Positions 50,741 through 59,911 are shown, counted from the first letter of the stretch. The stretch: 64,000 nucleotides of DNA from Dokdonella sp. (GCF_019634775.1 NZ_JAHCAS010000002.1:496001-560000), one strand, 5' to 3'. The notes: generated by a model not told the origin, from the letters alone. Numbers and translations are program-made.

Positions 50741-50798
50741 CGGCTTGCCTCGCGTCCGATCGGGTTCGGATTCGGCTGGCTCATGGCTTGCCGGGCGC

Positions 50799-51704
50799 CT
50801 ACCAGTAGAAGAACACTGAAACGATGTGGCCGATCAGGGCGGCGAGCAGGGTCACCGACAGCGGCACGTGGATGTACAGCCAGATCTCCATGATCGCCTG
50901 GTACTGGATGTCGCGCGCGACGCGCGTGGCCAGTGCGCGCTTGCGCGAGAGCATGTCGATGAGCTTGCGCAGTGCCTCGGTCTGGCGGTCGTCGGCACCG
51001 CCGGCGAGGAAATCGACCATGGCGATGATCGTCTGCCCGGCTTTCAGCCCCGCTGGAGGCGCGCCGACCTGGGTGCTGCGTTCGGCGATCGCGCTGCGGA
51101 TGCGCGCGATGGCGAGGTCGGAGCCGTCACGCGCACGCAACTGCGTCCACACGCCGCCGCCGAGGCGCGTGTTCTCGATCGAACGCAGTACCACCGCGTG
51201 GATCTCCGGCGCGATGCCGTCGGCGAGCGCGAGCGCGTTCTGGTCGATCTCGGCGATCTCCTCGAGCATGGCGTCGCGCGTCGCGTTCTCGCGGTTGCGC
51301 GTCATCAGGGCCGGGTAGCGCAGATAAGCGTAGACGCCGAAGAAGCCGCTGAAGATCACCAACAGCATCAGCACGAGTGCCAGCGTGTGCAGGTTCCAGC
51401 CGAACTGGAAGCCGCTGTGAAGCAGGGCGACGAGGATCAGCGCGGTGCCGAGGTAGATGTGTGCGGACAGCCAGCCGCGCGTCGAGCCGAGCGACGTCGA
51501 GTAACTACGCTTGCGCACGCCGAACAGCAGCAGCCAGACGATCAGCAGCGCACCGATCGTGCCGAGCGTGTAGCCGAGCCAGGTGCCGCCGTTCGGCACC
51601 GGATCGGGGTCGTGCCAGACGTAGAACCCGATCGACAGCACGCACAGGGCGAGAGCGATCCACAGGTAGCGGGAGCGGGCGTGGGTCAGGATGGACTCAT
51701 GCAC
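50799..51704 (-). CDS. Membrane di-haem cytochrome b-like protein
   Basis: The start is the GTG at 51704 with AGGAG eight bases ahead; a longer frame upstream is REP translation. The 301-aa protein has five hydrophobic segments (about 13-31, 42-62, 82-101, 105-128, 278-300) and a soluble loop of about 145 residues before the last. His82 and His96 in segment 3, and His279 and His293 in segment 5, are each H-x13-H pairs, the spacing used for bis-His b haems in cytochrome b bundles. It could pass electrons from quinol or from the Fe-S protein across the membrane to the FHA decahaem protein. No close family name is known to me. Confidence 0.75.
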   Translation of the reverse strand: MHESILTHARSRYLWIALALCVLSIGFYVWHDPDPVPNGGTWLGYTLGTIGALLIVWLLLFGVRKRSYSTSLGSTRGWLSAHIYLGTALILVALLHSGFQFGWNLHTLALVLMLLVIFSGFFGVYAYLRYPALMTRNRENATRDAMLEEIAEIDQNALALADGIAPEIHAVVLRSIENTRLGGGVWTQLRARDGSDLAIARIRSAIAERSTQVGAPPAGLKAGQTIIAMVDFLAGGADDRQTEALRKLIDMLSRKRALATRVARDIQYQAIMEIWLYIHVPLSVTLLAALIGHIVSVFFYW

Positions 51705-51778
51705 GGTGGCGCTCCTGGCTTGCTGTTCTTGGTGCGTGGAAGCAGGAGCGAAAGCTGGGGAGTGCGGGCAGCGCTTCT

Positions 51779-51842
51779 GCAGGAGCCCCTTCAGGGGCGA
51801 TCGACCCATCGCCCCTGAAGGGGCTCCCAAGGGGGCTCCTGC
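51779..51842. repeat. REP pair between the cytochrome b-like and FAD/Fe-S genes
   Basis: GCAGGAGCCCCTTCAGGGGC plus GAT (51779-51801) faces GATCGCCCCTGAAGGGGCTC on the opposite arm (51807-51827), followed by an extra partial copy (GGGGGCTCCTGC). Inside an apparent operon such a pair may tune transcript stability between the first and second gene. Confidence 0.85.
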
Positions 51843-51895
51843 GAAGCAAAAAACGGCTGTGCGCAGGCGTTACCGCCATGGTCGCCACCTTTACC

Positions 51896-54304
51896 TCAGC
51901 GCCTCGACTGTGCATACGCCGGAAACTCCTCGGGGCTGATGCGGATCGCCGCACCGGTCGGGCAGGCGCGCACGCAGGCGGCGCCGCCGGACTGGTCCTT
52001 GCACATGTCGCATTTGACGGCTTTCTTGGCTTGGCCGTCCTTCTTCGCGTCCGGGTCGTAGGGCGCTTCGCCCGGGCCGGGGCCGCGCCCGAACAGCAGC
52101 CACTGCAGCAGGCCGGGCTTCTTGGGCGGCTTGCTGGCCATGTGGATGACGCCGTACGGGCAATTGCGCTCGCAGTTGCCGCAGCCGATGCAGTTGTCTG
52201 CAATGAAGACCTCGCCGTTCGGCGCGCGCCGCAGCGCGTCGGGTGGGCAGTCCTTCATGCAGTGCGGGTGCTCGCAGTGGCGGCACGAGGTCGGTACGTG
52301 CACGTTGGCGAAGGTCGGGCCGGCCTCGCGATCAAGGCGCGAGGTGCCGCCGTGGGTTTCCGCGCAGGCCTTTTCGCAGTTGTCGCAACGCACGCACAGC
52401 GATTCGTCGATCAGCAGGATGTCGGTCGCCTCGCCGGCGCCTTGGGCCATCAGGAACGAAATGATGTCGCCGCCTTCCGGCGTCGACTGCATGGCGAGGT
52501 TGGCGGCGGTGCGCTGACGGTATTCCTTCTGCAGGCGCAGGCGCAACGCGGGGATGCGATCGATCATGCGCTTGAAGGTGTCGCCATCGAGACGGATCGT
52601 CTCCGTCGCGATGGCCGCACGCGCTGTCGCCGAGCGCCTTGTTTCGCCCATCAGGGCCATCTCGCCGACGTAGTTGCCGGCGGCGACGTAGGTCAGCACG
52701 ACATCCTTGCCGCCGAGGTTGCGCGAGATCGTCAGCGAACCTACACGCACGAGGTGCAGGCAGTCACCGGCCTCGCCTTCCAGAAACACGTTGTCGCCGG
52801 CGCGGTAGCGTTGCAGGGTCGCGCCGGCCGCCATCTCGTTCAGTTGCTCGATACTCGCCTCGGGGGCGAAGCGCGACTGGATCGCGCGCACGATGAACAC
52901 GCGGTCGATCTCCCTGCGCACGGCTTCCACCGAAGCGATCAGGCGGTTCATCGAGCGCCGTGGCGTCTCGACGAGGATGCAGTTCTGGCCTGCGATGACG
53001 GTCGCGGTGCGTCGGCGGCCGGAGATCAGGCCCATCTCGCCGAAGAATTCGCCGCGGCGGAGGATCACCGGGCTCGATTGGCCTTCGATGACGATGCGCA
53101 CGTCGCCTTCGACAATCGAATAGAAGCTGTTGGTGTAGTCGTTGCGTGCGAAGATCGTCTCGCCGTCCGCGGGCGTGCGGATGTCCGAGTCGAGCATGAA
53201 TTCGCGCATCTGCAGCGGCGTGATGTGCGAGAGCACCGGCACGTTTTTCTGGATGCGAGCAAGCGCCTCGTCGACACTGCGGAAGCCGCTGATGCCTGCA
53301 AACTTGGCCTTGAGCAGGGGAGTGTCGGCCGGTTCGACGTTGCCGCCGCAGATGTATTCGACGACTTCGTAGCCCTGGTTCATCGCCTGCTTGATGAGCG
53401 GATAGCCGCCCAGCGCGCCGACGATGTAGAGGCCTTTCACGTTCGACTCGTACTGCGCGCTGATCGCCGGCACTGCGGCAGGATCCTTGCTCGGGAACTC
53501 GATGCCACAGGCCTCGACGAAGCCGCGCGGCGCGGTCGCGCCGAGACGGGCGATGACGCGGTCGACGAGCACCTGCGCGCGTCCCTTGTCGGTGGCGAGG
53601 ATCATGCGGCCTGGCTTGCGTCCAGCGCTCAATGCCTCGACCCGCTCGGGCGAGCTGTTGTAGTAGCACTCGATGACGCCGTCCTCGATGGCCTTGAGCA
53701 CGGCCTGCTCGTTGCCCTTCTTCGCGCGCGAGAACTCATCCTTGCGGTTGATCAGGACGACGTTGTTCTGTTTCGCAAGGGCCAGCGCGTTCTCGATAGC
53801 CGCATCGCCGGCACCGACGACGACGATCGTCTCGCCCTCGTAGGCATCCGGGTCGTCGAGCTGGTACTGCACGAACGGCAGATCTTCGCCGGCGACACCA
53901 AGCTTGCGCAGGTTGCCCTGCAGGCCGATGCCGAGGACGACGGCCTGGGCCTCGACCTTCGCGCCATTCGTGCAGGCGATGTCGAAGATGCCATCGGCGC
54001 GGCGCTGGATCGAGGCGACTTCGTGGCGATGGCGCACGTTGATCTTGAGGCGCGCGGCGGACTCGTCCCAGGCGTCGAGGATGGTCTCGCGCAGGCCGGC
54101 AGTGAACGGGATCGGCGAGCGCAGCGGCAGGATGCCTGGCTCGTCCATCACGTACTTGCCCTTCTGATAACGGTAGATCGTGTTCGACAGGTGCGGCTCG
54201 GCCTCGAGCAGCACGTGCGATTCACCGCGCTCGGCGGCGCGAGCCGCCGCGGACAGGCCACCCGGACCCGATCCCACGATCGCGATCTTGAAACGCTCGG
54301 TCAT
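51896..54304 (-). CDS. FAD/NAD(P) oxidoreductase - two cNMP-binding domains - four-cluster ferredoxin fusion
   Basis: The ATG at 54304 (802 aa) has GAGGGG five bases ahead; a GTG at 54310 is the alternative. Residues 1-330 are a TrxR-like two-dinucleotide fold (IVGSGPGG at 10-16, VVVGAGDAAIEN near 165, YIVGALGGYP) with no CxxC disulfide, so it is more like a ferredoxin-NADP reductase than a thioredoxin reductase. Two cNMP domains follow, both with intact phosphate cassettes (GEFFGEMGLISGRRRTATV and YVGEMALMGETRRSATARA). The C terminus has four Cys sets: CVRCDNCEKAC, CRHCEHPHCMKDCP, CIGCGNCERNCP and CDMCKDQSGGAACVRACP, the DmsB/HybA pattern. It probably moves electrons from NAD(P)H into the membrane chain under cyclic-nucleotide control. 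Confidence 0.9.
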   Translation of the reverse strand: MTERFKIAIVGSGPGGLSAAARAAERGESHVLLEAEPHLSNTIYRYQKGKYVMDEPGILPLRSPIPFTAGLRETILDAWDESAARLKINVRHRHEVASIQRRADGIFDIACTNGAKVEAQAVVLGIGLQGNLRKLGVAGEDLPFVQYQLDDPDAYEGETIVVVGAGDAAIENALALAKQNNVVLINRKDEFSRAKKGNEQAVLKAIEDGVIECYYNSSPERVEALSAGRKPGRMILATDKGRAQVLVDRVIARLGATAPRGFVEACGIEFPSKDPAAVPAISAQYESNVKGLYIVGALGGYPLIKQAMNQGYEVVEYICGGNVEPADTPLLKAKFAGISGFRSVDEALARIQKNVPVLSHITPLQMREFMLDSDIRTPADGETIFARNDYTNSFYSIVEGDVRIVIEGQSSPVILRRGEFFGEMGLISGRRRTATVIAGQNCILVETPRRSMNRLIASVEAVRREIDRVFIVRAIQSRFAPEASIEQLNEMAAGATLQRYRAGDNVFLEGEAGDCLHLVRVGSLTISRNLGGKDVVLTYVAAGNYVGEMALMGETRRSATARAAIATETIRLDGDTFKRMIDRIPALRLRLQKEYRQRTAANLAMQSTPEGGDIISFLMAQGAGEATDILLIDESLCVRCDNCEKACAETHGGTSRLDREAGPTFANVHVPTSCRHCEHPHCMKDCPPDALRRAPNGEVFIADNCIGCGNCERNCPYGVIHMASKPPKKPGLLQWLLFGRGPGPGEAPYDPDAKKDGQAKKAVKCDMCKDQSGGAACVRACPTGAAIRISPEEFPAYAQSRR

Positions 54305-54503
54305 CGCCACCCCTCAGCCCCGGCCGATCATAGGCGCGGACACGACTCATGGAAAGCCGGAGATTCCGCCCCAACCTGTCGATATCCAATGACGGGGTGA
54401 CATCCGCAAGGCCCGCGGCGCGGTCTGCGCGGCTTGTCCAGGCCGCCAGCCTGTACTTCGCCACGCCCACCTCGCTGCGAACCTTGGGGATGTCATGACG
54501 CCA

Positions 54504-54533
54504 TTGCGGAATGGATCAGAGCATCCCTAGACT
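54504..54533 (+). promoter_or_regulatory. Candidate sigma-70 promoter (TTGCGG-18-TAGACT)
   Basis: TTGCGG (54504-54509) and TAGACT (54528-54533) are 18 bases apart, 25 bases before the ATG at 54558. The rest of the 54305-54557 gap shows no gene or repeat. Confidence 0.4.
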
Positions 54534-54557
54534 CGACCTCCGCAGGGGGACGAAACC

Positions 54558-56291
54558 ATGACGGAATTGCATCGCCGGCTGCTGCGTGACGTGCCCGAGC
54601 GGCGCGCGGCGCGCAGCGGCGACTTTGCCACCGAGCCACGCGCCCTGCGCAACTGGGTCGCAGCCCTGCCGCTGGCCAACTTCCTTGCCACTGCACGCAT
54701 GCTCGTCGACGGCCTGCGTGCGATGAACGCGTTGCGCATCCCGCCCGGCGAACGTCTCGACGCGCTCGAGATCCTGCGGGGGCCGATCAACCAGTTGGCC
54801 TCGCTGGTGGACAAGCAGATCGTCGGCGCCAGCTTCCCGCTGCCGCCACAGCGCTCCGAGCTGGGCACGCTGGCCCAGGAGTTCCAGTCCGAGCTGGCGC
54901 TTGGCTACCGCATGACACTGCACGACTACTGTGCGCCGAACGGCAGCGTACCGCTGCTCAAGGGCAAGTCCGTCGCACTTTCCGCCGCGCGTGCACTGGG
55001 CCACTGCGGCGCGCGCCTGCACAAGGCGTACCTGTTGTATCGCACGCCACCAAAGGGTTGCTGGCAATCGCTGCACGACGTCTACCGGTTCACCGCTTCG
55101 CTCGGCCTCGATTCGCGCAGCGTCGATGATGATGCCTTCGGTTCGGCCACGCCGCGCCAGTCCTATGTGCATGCGATCTTGCTCGCACTGGCGAACCCGT
55201 ATCGGTTCACCCAGCGCGAGTTGCTTGATTTGATTGCCTTCACGCGCACGTTGGCGCCATATCCGGAACTGCGCCGGGTTGCCGGCGGGCAAGCCGCGCA
55301 TCCGATCGACGTCGAGCGCGATGCAGGCCCCGGCTACATCCCCGAAGAACGCACGACCGTCGACGATGGCGTGCTCGAACTCGATCTCGGTCCGGTGCTT
55401 GCCTTCATCGACGAACAGGTCCGCATGGTCCCGCCCGGAATCCGCCTGGCGACATTCCGCGTGCGCGGTGGCGCGCCGGCACAGGTCGAGGTTGACTTGG
55501 TTCGTCGCATCGTCGATGGCTGGACCTCCGACGGCACGCGAGGGCATCGTCGCCTCGCCGGCGGACATGTCCTGCAGACCGTGATCGGACTGCACGACCT
55601 GCACTTCGTCCTCGCCGGCAACGAGGACTTCGACGGCTTTCTGCGCAAGGTGCGCGGTACCTCGATCAGCCTTTCCGAGCGCGATACGGCGGCCTCCTGG
55701 GTCGTCGGCTCGGGTGAGCAGATGCGCACCCAACGCATGTCTGCGCACATCGTCGACCAAGGCCTGGGCGGCTACCGGTTGGTCTGGGAACGTGGTGCGT
55801 CCGGTGAAAGCGTGCGCGCCAAGGTCGGAGAGCTGGTTGGACTGTCCTTGCCTGAAGGCGGCGATACGACCCCGGACTGGATGGTCGGCAGCGTACGCTG
55901 GATGCGCATCGACGACGAAGGCCGTATCGATGCCGGCATCGAACTGCTCGCACGTCGTTCGCTCGCGGTCGGCGCCGCTGCAGTCGACGCTGCGGGTCAG
56001 GCACGCGCAGACATGCGTGGCATCCTGCTGGCGCCGCTGCGCGAGGAGGAATCCGCGATTTACTCCAGTCTGTTGACGCCCGGACTGTTCGAGCGCGAGC
56101 CGGCCTCGATCGAAATGACGATTCCTGCCGATCCACATCGTTGGCCATCGGCGCCATGCGTGCTGCGGGTACAGGGGGCAGGCACCATGGATTCGACCGG
56201 TTCCTACCTCATGTTCGCGCTGCCGTCGCTGGATCTGCCGGACGATGGCATCGACGCAGCACCCGTGCTGGCGGGCGGGCCCCGGGCTTGA
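54558..56291 (+). CDS. Conserved protein of unknown function, possible PilZ-like C terminus
   Basis: The ATG at 54558 follows AGGGGG; 577 aa, no signal peptide and no membrane segment. The first 250 residues look alpha-helical ([54 protein letters not shown]). Between about 390 and 480 there is a beta-rich segment ([40 protein letters not shown], then GIELLARR) reminiscent of atypical PilZ domains, although the usual RxxxR and DxSxxG pair is not clean. The gene precedes ispG by 70 bases. I cannot give it a function. Confidence 0.7.
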   Translation: MTELHRRLLRDVPERRAARSGDFATEPRALRNWVAALPLANFLATARMLVDGLRAMNALRIPPGERLDALEILRGPINQLASLVDKQIVGASFPLPPQRSELGTLAQEFQSELALGYRMTLHDYCAPNGSVPLLKGKSVALSAARALGHCGARLHKAYLLYRTPPKGCWQSLHDVYRFTASLGLDSRSVDDDAFGSATPRQSYVHAILLALANPYRFTQRELLDLIAFTRTLAPYPELRRVAGGQAAHPIDVERDAGPGYIPEERTTVDDGVLELDLGPVLAFIDEQVRMVPPGIRLATFRVRGGAPAQVEVDLVRRIVDGWTSDGTRGHRRLAGGHVLQTVIGLHDLHFVLAGNEDFDGFLRKVRGTSISLSERDTAASWVVGSGEQMRTQRMSAHIVDQGLGGYRLVWERGASGESVRAKVGELVGLSLPEGGDTTPDWMVGSVRWMRIDDEGRIDAGIELLARRSLAVGAAAVDAAGQARADMRGILLAPLREEESAIYSSLLTPGLFEREPASIEMTIPADPHRWPSAPCVLRVQGAGTMDSTGSYLMFALPSLDLPDDGIDAAPVLAGGPRA

Positions 56292-56361
56292 GTATCCTTC
56301 GCCTTCCGCGGACGTCGTTTCGGTCCGCTCCGATTCCGCGCCCCGGCGCTGCAGATCCCGC

Positions 56362-57600
56362 ATGACCGATCCATCCGAGAGCGAGCGCGCCCGTCGCCTG
56401 AGCGTGGGGGTCCGCGTCGGCACGAGCCTTGTCGGCGGCCGCGCACCGATCGTGGTGCAGTCGATGACGAATACCGACACCGCCGACGTCGCCGGTACGG
56501 CGAAACAGGTTGCCGAACTGGCCCGTGCCGGTTCCGAACTGGTGCGGATCACGGTCAACAATCCGGAATCCGCTGCCGCCGTTCCGCGCATCCGCGAACG
56601 CCTCGACATGATGGGCGTCGACGTGCCGTTGATCGGAGACTTCCACTACAACGGTCACCAGTTGCTCGCGGCCGAGCCGGCCGCGGCGGAGGCGCTGGGC
56701 AAGTACCGGATCAATCCTGGCAACGTCGGCTTCGGACGCAAGAAGGATCAGCAGTTCGCAGCGATCATCGACACGGCACTGCGCCACGGCAAGCCGGTGC
56801 GTATCGGCGCCAATTGGGGCTCGCTCGACCAGTCGATGGTCGCCGCCCTGATGGACGAGAACCACGCACGCACGGTTCCTTGGGATGCCGCGCGCGTGGC
56901 CCGCGAGGCGCTGATCCGATCGGCGCTCGATTCGGCCGCGCGTGCCGAGGAACTCGGGCTGGGTCGCGATCGCATCATCCTTTCGTGCAAGGTGTCCGGT
57001 GTGCAGGAATTGATCGCCGTCTACCGCGATCTCGCCGTGCGTTGTGACTACGCACTGCACCTTGGCCTGACCGAAGCCGGCATGGGCTCGAAGGGTATCG
57101 TCGCTTCGACCGCGGCACTCGGCGTGCTGCTGCAGGAAGGCATCGGCGACACGATCCGCATCTCGCTCACCCCGGAGCCCGGCGAGTCGCGCACGCGTGA
57201 AGTCATCGTCGCGCAGGAACTGCTGCAGACCATGGGCCTGCGCGCGTTCACACCGCTTGTGACCGCCTGTCCGGGGTGTGGCCGCACGACCAGCACGTTG
57301 TTCCAGGAACTGGCCAGGACCGTGCAGGAGCATGTGCGCGCGAAGATGCCCGAGTGGCGGATCAAGTACGACGGCGTCGAGAACATGACTCTTGCGGTCA
57401 TGGGCTGCGTGGTCAACGGGCCAGGCGAGTCCAAACACGCCGACATCGGCATCTCGCTGCCCGGCACTGGCGAGGCTCCGGCCGCACCGGTATTCATCGA
57501 CGGCGAGAAGGCGATGACCCTGCGCGGCGAGAACATCGCCCGCGAGTTCGTCGACATCGTCGAGAACTACGTTGCGCGCAAGTACGCACAGCGCGGTTGA
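56362..57600 (+). CDS. ispG: 4-hydroxy-3-methylbut-2-en-1-yl diphosphate synthase
   Basis: The 412-aa protein begins near [19 protein letters not shown], then [40 protein letters not shown] and [10 protein letters not shown]. The Fe-S cysteines are in [12 protein letters not shown] and [19 protein letters not shown]. This is IspG (GcpE), the penultimate step of the non-mevalonate isoprenoid route, using a 4Fe-4S cluster. Length is normal for the proteobacterial enzyme. Confidence 0.97.
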   Translation: MTDPSESERARRLSVGVRVGTSLVGGRAPIVVQSMTNTDTADVAGTAKQVAELARAGSELVRITVNNPESAAAVPRIRERLDMMGVDVPLIGDFHYNGHQLLAAEPAAAEALGKYRINPGNVGFGRKKDQQFAAIIDTALRHGKPVRIGANWGSLDQSMVAALMDENHARTVPWDAARVAREALIRSALDSAARAEELGLGRDRIILSCKVSGVQELIAVYRDLAVRCDYALHLGLTEAGMGSKGIVASTAALGVLLQEGIGDTIRISLTPEPGESRTREVIVAQELLQTMGLRAFTPLVTACPGCGRTTSTLFQELARTVQEHVRAKMPEWRIKYDGVENMTLAVMGCVVNGPGESKHADIGISLPGTGEAPAAPVFIDGEKAMTLRGENIAREFVDIVENYVARKYAQRG

Positions 57601-57604
57601 GCCG

Positions 57605-58345
57605 ATGGCCAAGCAGGGCGAAATCGACTACGTGGCGAGGATCGGCGAGGTCGGCGCCGAGCACGCGCGCGGCAAGCCGTTCACTGCACCCGATTGCGGC
57701 CGCTTGCTGGCGGATCTCGGTGGCCTGTTCATGGTGCTGCCGCCGGCGCCGGCGCGGCTGCTGGACCTCGGTTGCGGCAGCGGCTGGACCAGCGTGTTCT
57801 TCGCCCGTCGCGGCTATCACGTCACCGGCCAGGACATCGCGCCGGACATGATCGCGCTGGCCGAACGCAACCGCGCCGAAGCCGGCCTCGGCAACCTCGA
57901 TTTCCGTGTCTGCGACTACGAAGGGCTCGGCTTCGACGGCGAGTTCGATGTGGCCGTGTTCTACGACGCGCTGCATCACGCCGAGGATCCGACCCTGGCG
58001 CTGGCCAGCGTGTTTCGTGCACTCAAGCCCGGTGGCGTGTTGGTGACGATCGAGCCCGGGGTTGGTCATGCCGCAGCCGAGGCTTCACGCGCAGCGGTCG
58101 ACGCCTTCGGCGTGACCGAGCGCGACATGCCGCCGCGTGAAATCGTGCGGCTCGGCCGTGCCGTCGGTTTTCGTGGCGCGCGCGTCTATCCAACGCCGAA
58201 GATGCTGGCGATGATCCAGTACGAGATGCCGAAACTCGCCCGTCTGCCGGATTGGGTCTCGGATTTCATCCGCTGGAGCGGCATGGGTTGGCTCATGCTC
58301 ATAGCCAAGCATCGCCGCGGCGGAATGGTCGTGCTGCGAAAGTAG
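57605..58345 (+). CDS. Class I SAM-dependent methyltransferase
   Basis: The ATG at 57605 is four bases after the ispG stop; 246 aa. The SAM site is RLLDLGCGSGWTSVFFARRG (motif I) with GQDIAPDMIALAERNRAEAG, and FDVAVFYDALHHAEDPTLAL as motif II/III. The C-terminal third (KMLAMIQYEMPKLARLPDW, GMGWLMLIAKHRRGGMVVL) includes a hydrophobic stretch and may touch the membrane. The substrate is unknown; coupling to ispG is only positional. Its stop codon TAG is the start of a REP unit. Confidence 0.85.
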   Translation: MAKQGEIDYVARIGEVGAEHARGKPFTAPDCGRLLADLGGLFMVLPPAPARLLDLGCGSGWTSVFFARRGYHVTGQDIAPDMIALAERNRAEAGLGNLDFRVCDYEGLGFDGEFDVAVFYDALHHAEDPTLALASVFRALKPGGVLVTIEPGVGHAAAEASRAAVDAFGVTERDMPPREIVRLGRAVGFRGARVYPTPKMLAMIQYEMPKLARLPDWVSDFIRWSGMGWLMLIAKHRRGGMVVLRK

Positions 58346-58382
58346 GAGCCCCCGTGGATGGGGCGATGCTTCTGCATCGACA
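58342..58382 (+). repeat. Single REP unit beginning in the methyltransferase stop codon
   Basis: GTAGGAGCCCCCGTGGATGG with GGCGATGCTTC shows the GTAG tetranucleotide that heads many REP sequences. The TAG of this GTAG is the stop codon of the preceding gene. No partner in reverse is seen nearby. Confidence 0.65.
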
Positions 58383-58521
58383 CGGCATGGGCTGCGGGTG
58401 AAACGGCCCGACTGCAAGGCGCCAGGCGCGCAACGGCATCGACTCCATGGGTGAGCGCCGGTTCCGCCGCTGCGCGACTCGAACCGGCCTGTGCTCCTGG
58501 CCTCGAATCGGGAGCGAGAGG

Positions 58522-58592
58522 CTGAAGCACGAAGCACGCGAAGATCGTTGAAATACCTCTTTCTCCGTGTGCTCTGCGTGCTCCGTGGTGTC
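58522..58592. repeat. Imperfect inverted repeat after imuA (GCACG/CGTGC-rich)
   Basis: GAAGCACGAAGCACGCGAAG is partly mirrored by CTCTGCGTGCTCCGTGGTG. Blocks of the type CTCCGTGTGCTCTGCGTGCT recur as dispersed repeats in many proteobacterial genomes. It lies just beyond the imuA stop, where imuB would be expected. Confidence 0.4.
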
Positions 58593-58613
58593 GGACTTTG
58601 CTTTTTGTGTCGC

Positions 58614-59282
58614 TTACGCGCGCAGGGGGATGGCGCTGGATCGGGTGAGGTCGAGATTGCCACGGCACTTGAGGATTTCTACGCAACTACCTGATCCAGA
58701 ATGAGAAATCTTGAGTCGAAGCGCGGCCGGGGTGGCTTCGTGGCAAGCCTTGAGCGGACGCAGCAGGAAGGCCAGGGCGTCGCCGGTTTCGGCGGCGAGT
58801 TGCAGGCGCCGCAGTTGGCGGTAGTCGGCTTCCGGCAGCCAGTGCAGCACCGCAGCGCAGCAGCCGGCGCGTAGACACTGCTCGGCGCTCCAGTGACGCT
58901 CGGCCGCGGCGGCCTCGATCTGCACGAGATGGGCAAGGTCGACGCCGGCGGCGGCGAGGGCCGGCGGATAGGGCACGTAGGGTGGGGCGATCACGGCGAC
59001 GCGCCGGCGCATCCGGGTGAGGGCGGCGATCGTCGGCAACAGCAGGCTCATTTCACCGAGACCGTCGTGTTCGACCAGAATTTCGGTCAGTGCACCGAGT
59101 GGCCAGCCGCCACCGGGCAGGCGTGCATCGAGGCGGGCGTCGCCGGTCGGCTGCGTGCGCAGTGACGGTACGCCGTCACGGCCACGGCGCCAGATGCGCG
59201 GATGATCGAGCAACTCACCGAGTGCCACGCGGCGCGCGCTGGCCGGTGCAGTGCTGAACGGGGAGCTCAGGAGCGCAGCCAT
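58614..59282 (-). CDS. imuA: ImuA, translesion mutasome component
   Basis: The ATG at 59282 overlaps the lexA2 stop, so the two are co-transcribed; 222 aa. It shows the ImuA/SulA-RecA-like pattern: RLDARLPGGGWPLGALTEIL, LLLPTIAALTRMRRRVAVIA, PPYVPYPPALAAAGVDLAHL, WSAEQCLRAGCCAAVLHWLP and DALAFLLRPL. ImuA works with ImuB and DnaE2 in SOS mutagenesis. Neither imuB nor dnaE2 follows; a repeat and then plus-strand genes occupy the place, so the operon is truncated or the partners are elsewhere. Confidence 0.9.
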   Translation of the reverse strand: MAALLSSPFSTAPASARRVALGELLDHPRIWRRGRDGVPSLRTQPTGDARLDARLPGGGWPLGALTEILVEHDGLGEMSLLLPTIAALTRMRRRVAVIAPPYVPYPPALAAAGVDLAHLVQIEAAAAERHWSAEQCLRAGCCAAVLHWLPEADYRQLRRLQLAAETGDALAFLLRPLKACHEATPAALRLKISHSGSGSCVEILKCRGNLDLTRSSAIPLRA

Positions 59283-59893
59283 CAGGTTCTCCGGATCATG
59301 CCGACGTAGAGGCCTTCGATCGCGAAATTCGTGCGCTCGGGATCGACTTCGATCGGCGCAAAGTCGGGGTTGGCGGGCAGCAGGCGGATACGGCCACGCC
59401 TGCATTCGAGGGTCTTGATGGTGACGTCGTCGTCGACACGGGCGACGACGATGCGACCGTCATCGGCGTGGTCGGTGCGGTGCACGGCGATGAGGTCGCC
59501 GTCGAGGATGCCGGCATCGCGCATGCTGAGGCCGACCACGCGCAGGAAGTAGTCCGGGCGCGGGTGGAACAGCGAGGCATCGATGCCGAACTCGCCTTCG
59601 ATGTTCTCAGTGGCGAGGATCGGACTGCCGGCGGCGACGCGGCCGACGAGGGGAAGCAGCGTCGTCGCCGGCGTCCGTGAGCGATGCGGCAGGCGCAGGC
59701 CGCGATGCGGCAGGCGCTCCAGCGCGCCCTTGCGCACGAGTGCCTCGACGTAGTCTTGCGCCGAGCTGTGACGGGCGAAACCGAGAGCCTCGGCGATCTC
59801 GCGCAGGGTGGGCGGGCGGCCGTACGCGTCGATGTGGGCACGGATGTGCTCGAGCACGCGGCGCTGGTTGTCGGTGAGGTGGGTTTCGTTCAT
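59282..59893 (-). CDS. lexA: LexA-family repressor of the lexA2-imuA operon
   Basis: The 203-aa protein (MNETHLTDNQRRVLEHIRAH) has the LexA winged helix (GRPPTLREIAEALGFARHSS) and peptidase domain: cleavage site Ala88-Gly89 (VGRVAAGSP), Ser123 (VVGLSMRDAGI) and Lys160 (VTIKTLECR). It is self-cleaved upon RecA activation. Linkage to imuA marks it as the LexA2 type that controls the mutasome cassette, distinct from a main SOS LexA elsewhere. The ATG at 59893 lies inside a palindromic operator; see the separate entry. Confidence 0.94.
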   Translation of the reverse strand: MNETHLTDNQRRVLEHIRAHIDAYGRPPTLREIAEALGFARHSSAQDYVEALVRKGALERLPHRGLRLPHRSRTPATTLLPLVGRVAAGSPILATENIEGEFGIDASLFHPRPDYFLRVVGLSMRDAGILDGDLIAVHRTDHADDGRIVVARVDDDVTIKTLECRRGRIRLLPANPDFAPIEVDPERTNFAIEGLYVGMIRRT

Positions 59894-59911
59894 ACGTACC
59901 AATGTACGTAT
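59892..59911. promoter_or_regulatory. LexA2-type operator ATACGTAC-CAAT-GTACGTAT
   Basis: A perfect 8-bp inverted repeat with 4-base spacer contains GTAC-N4-GTAC, close to the operator reported for LexA2 proteins of imuA-imuB-dnaE2 operons (GTAC-N4-GTRC class). It overlaps the lexA2 start codon. Confidence 0.85.

Noticed and set aside
51377-54400. Plus-strand frame of about 1000 codons
   Set aside because: It runs antisense to the FAD/cNMP/Fe-S fusion and the b-like gene, a by-product of high GC; no motifs.
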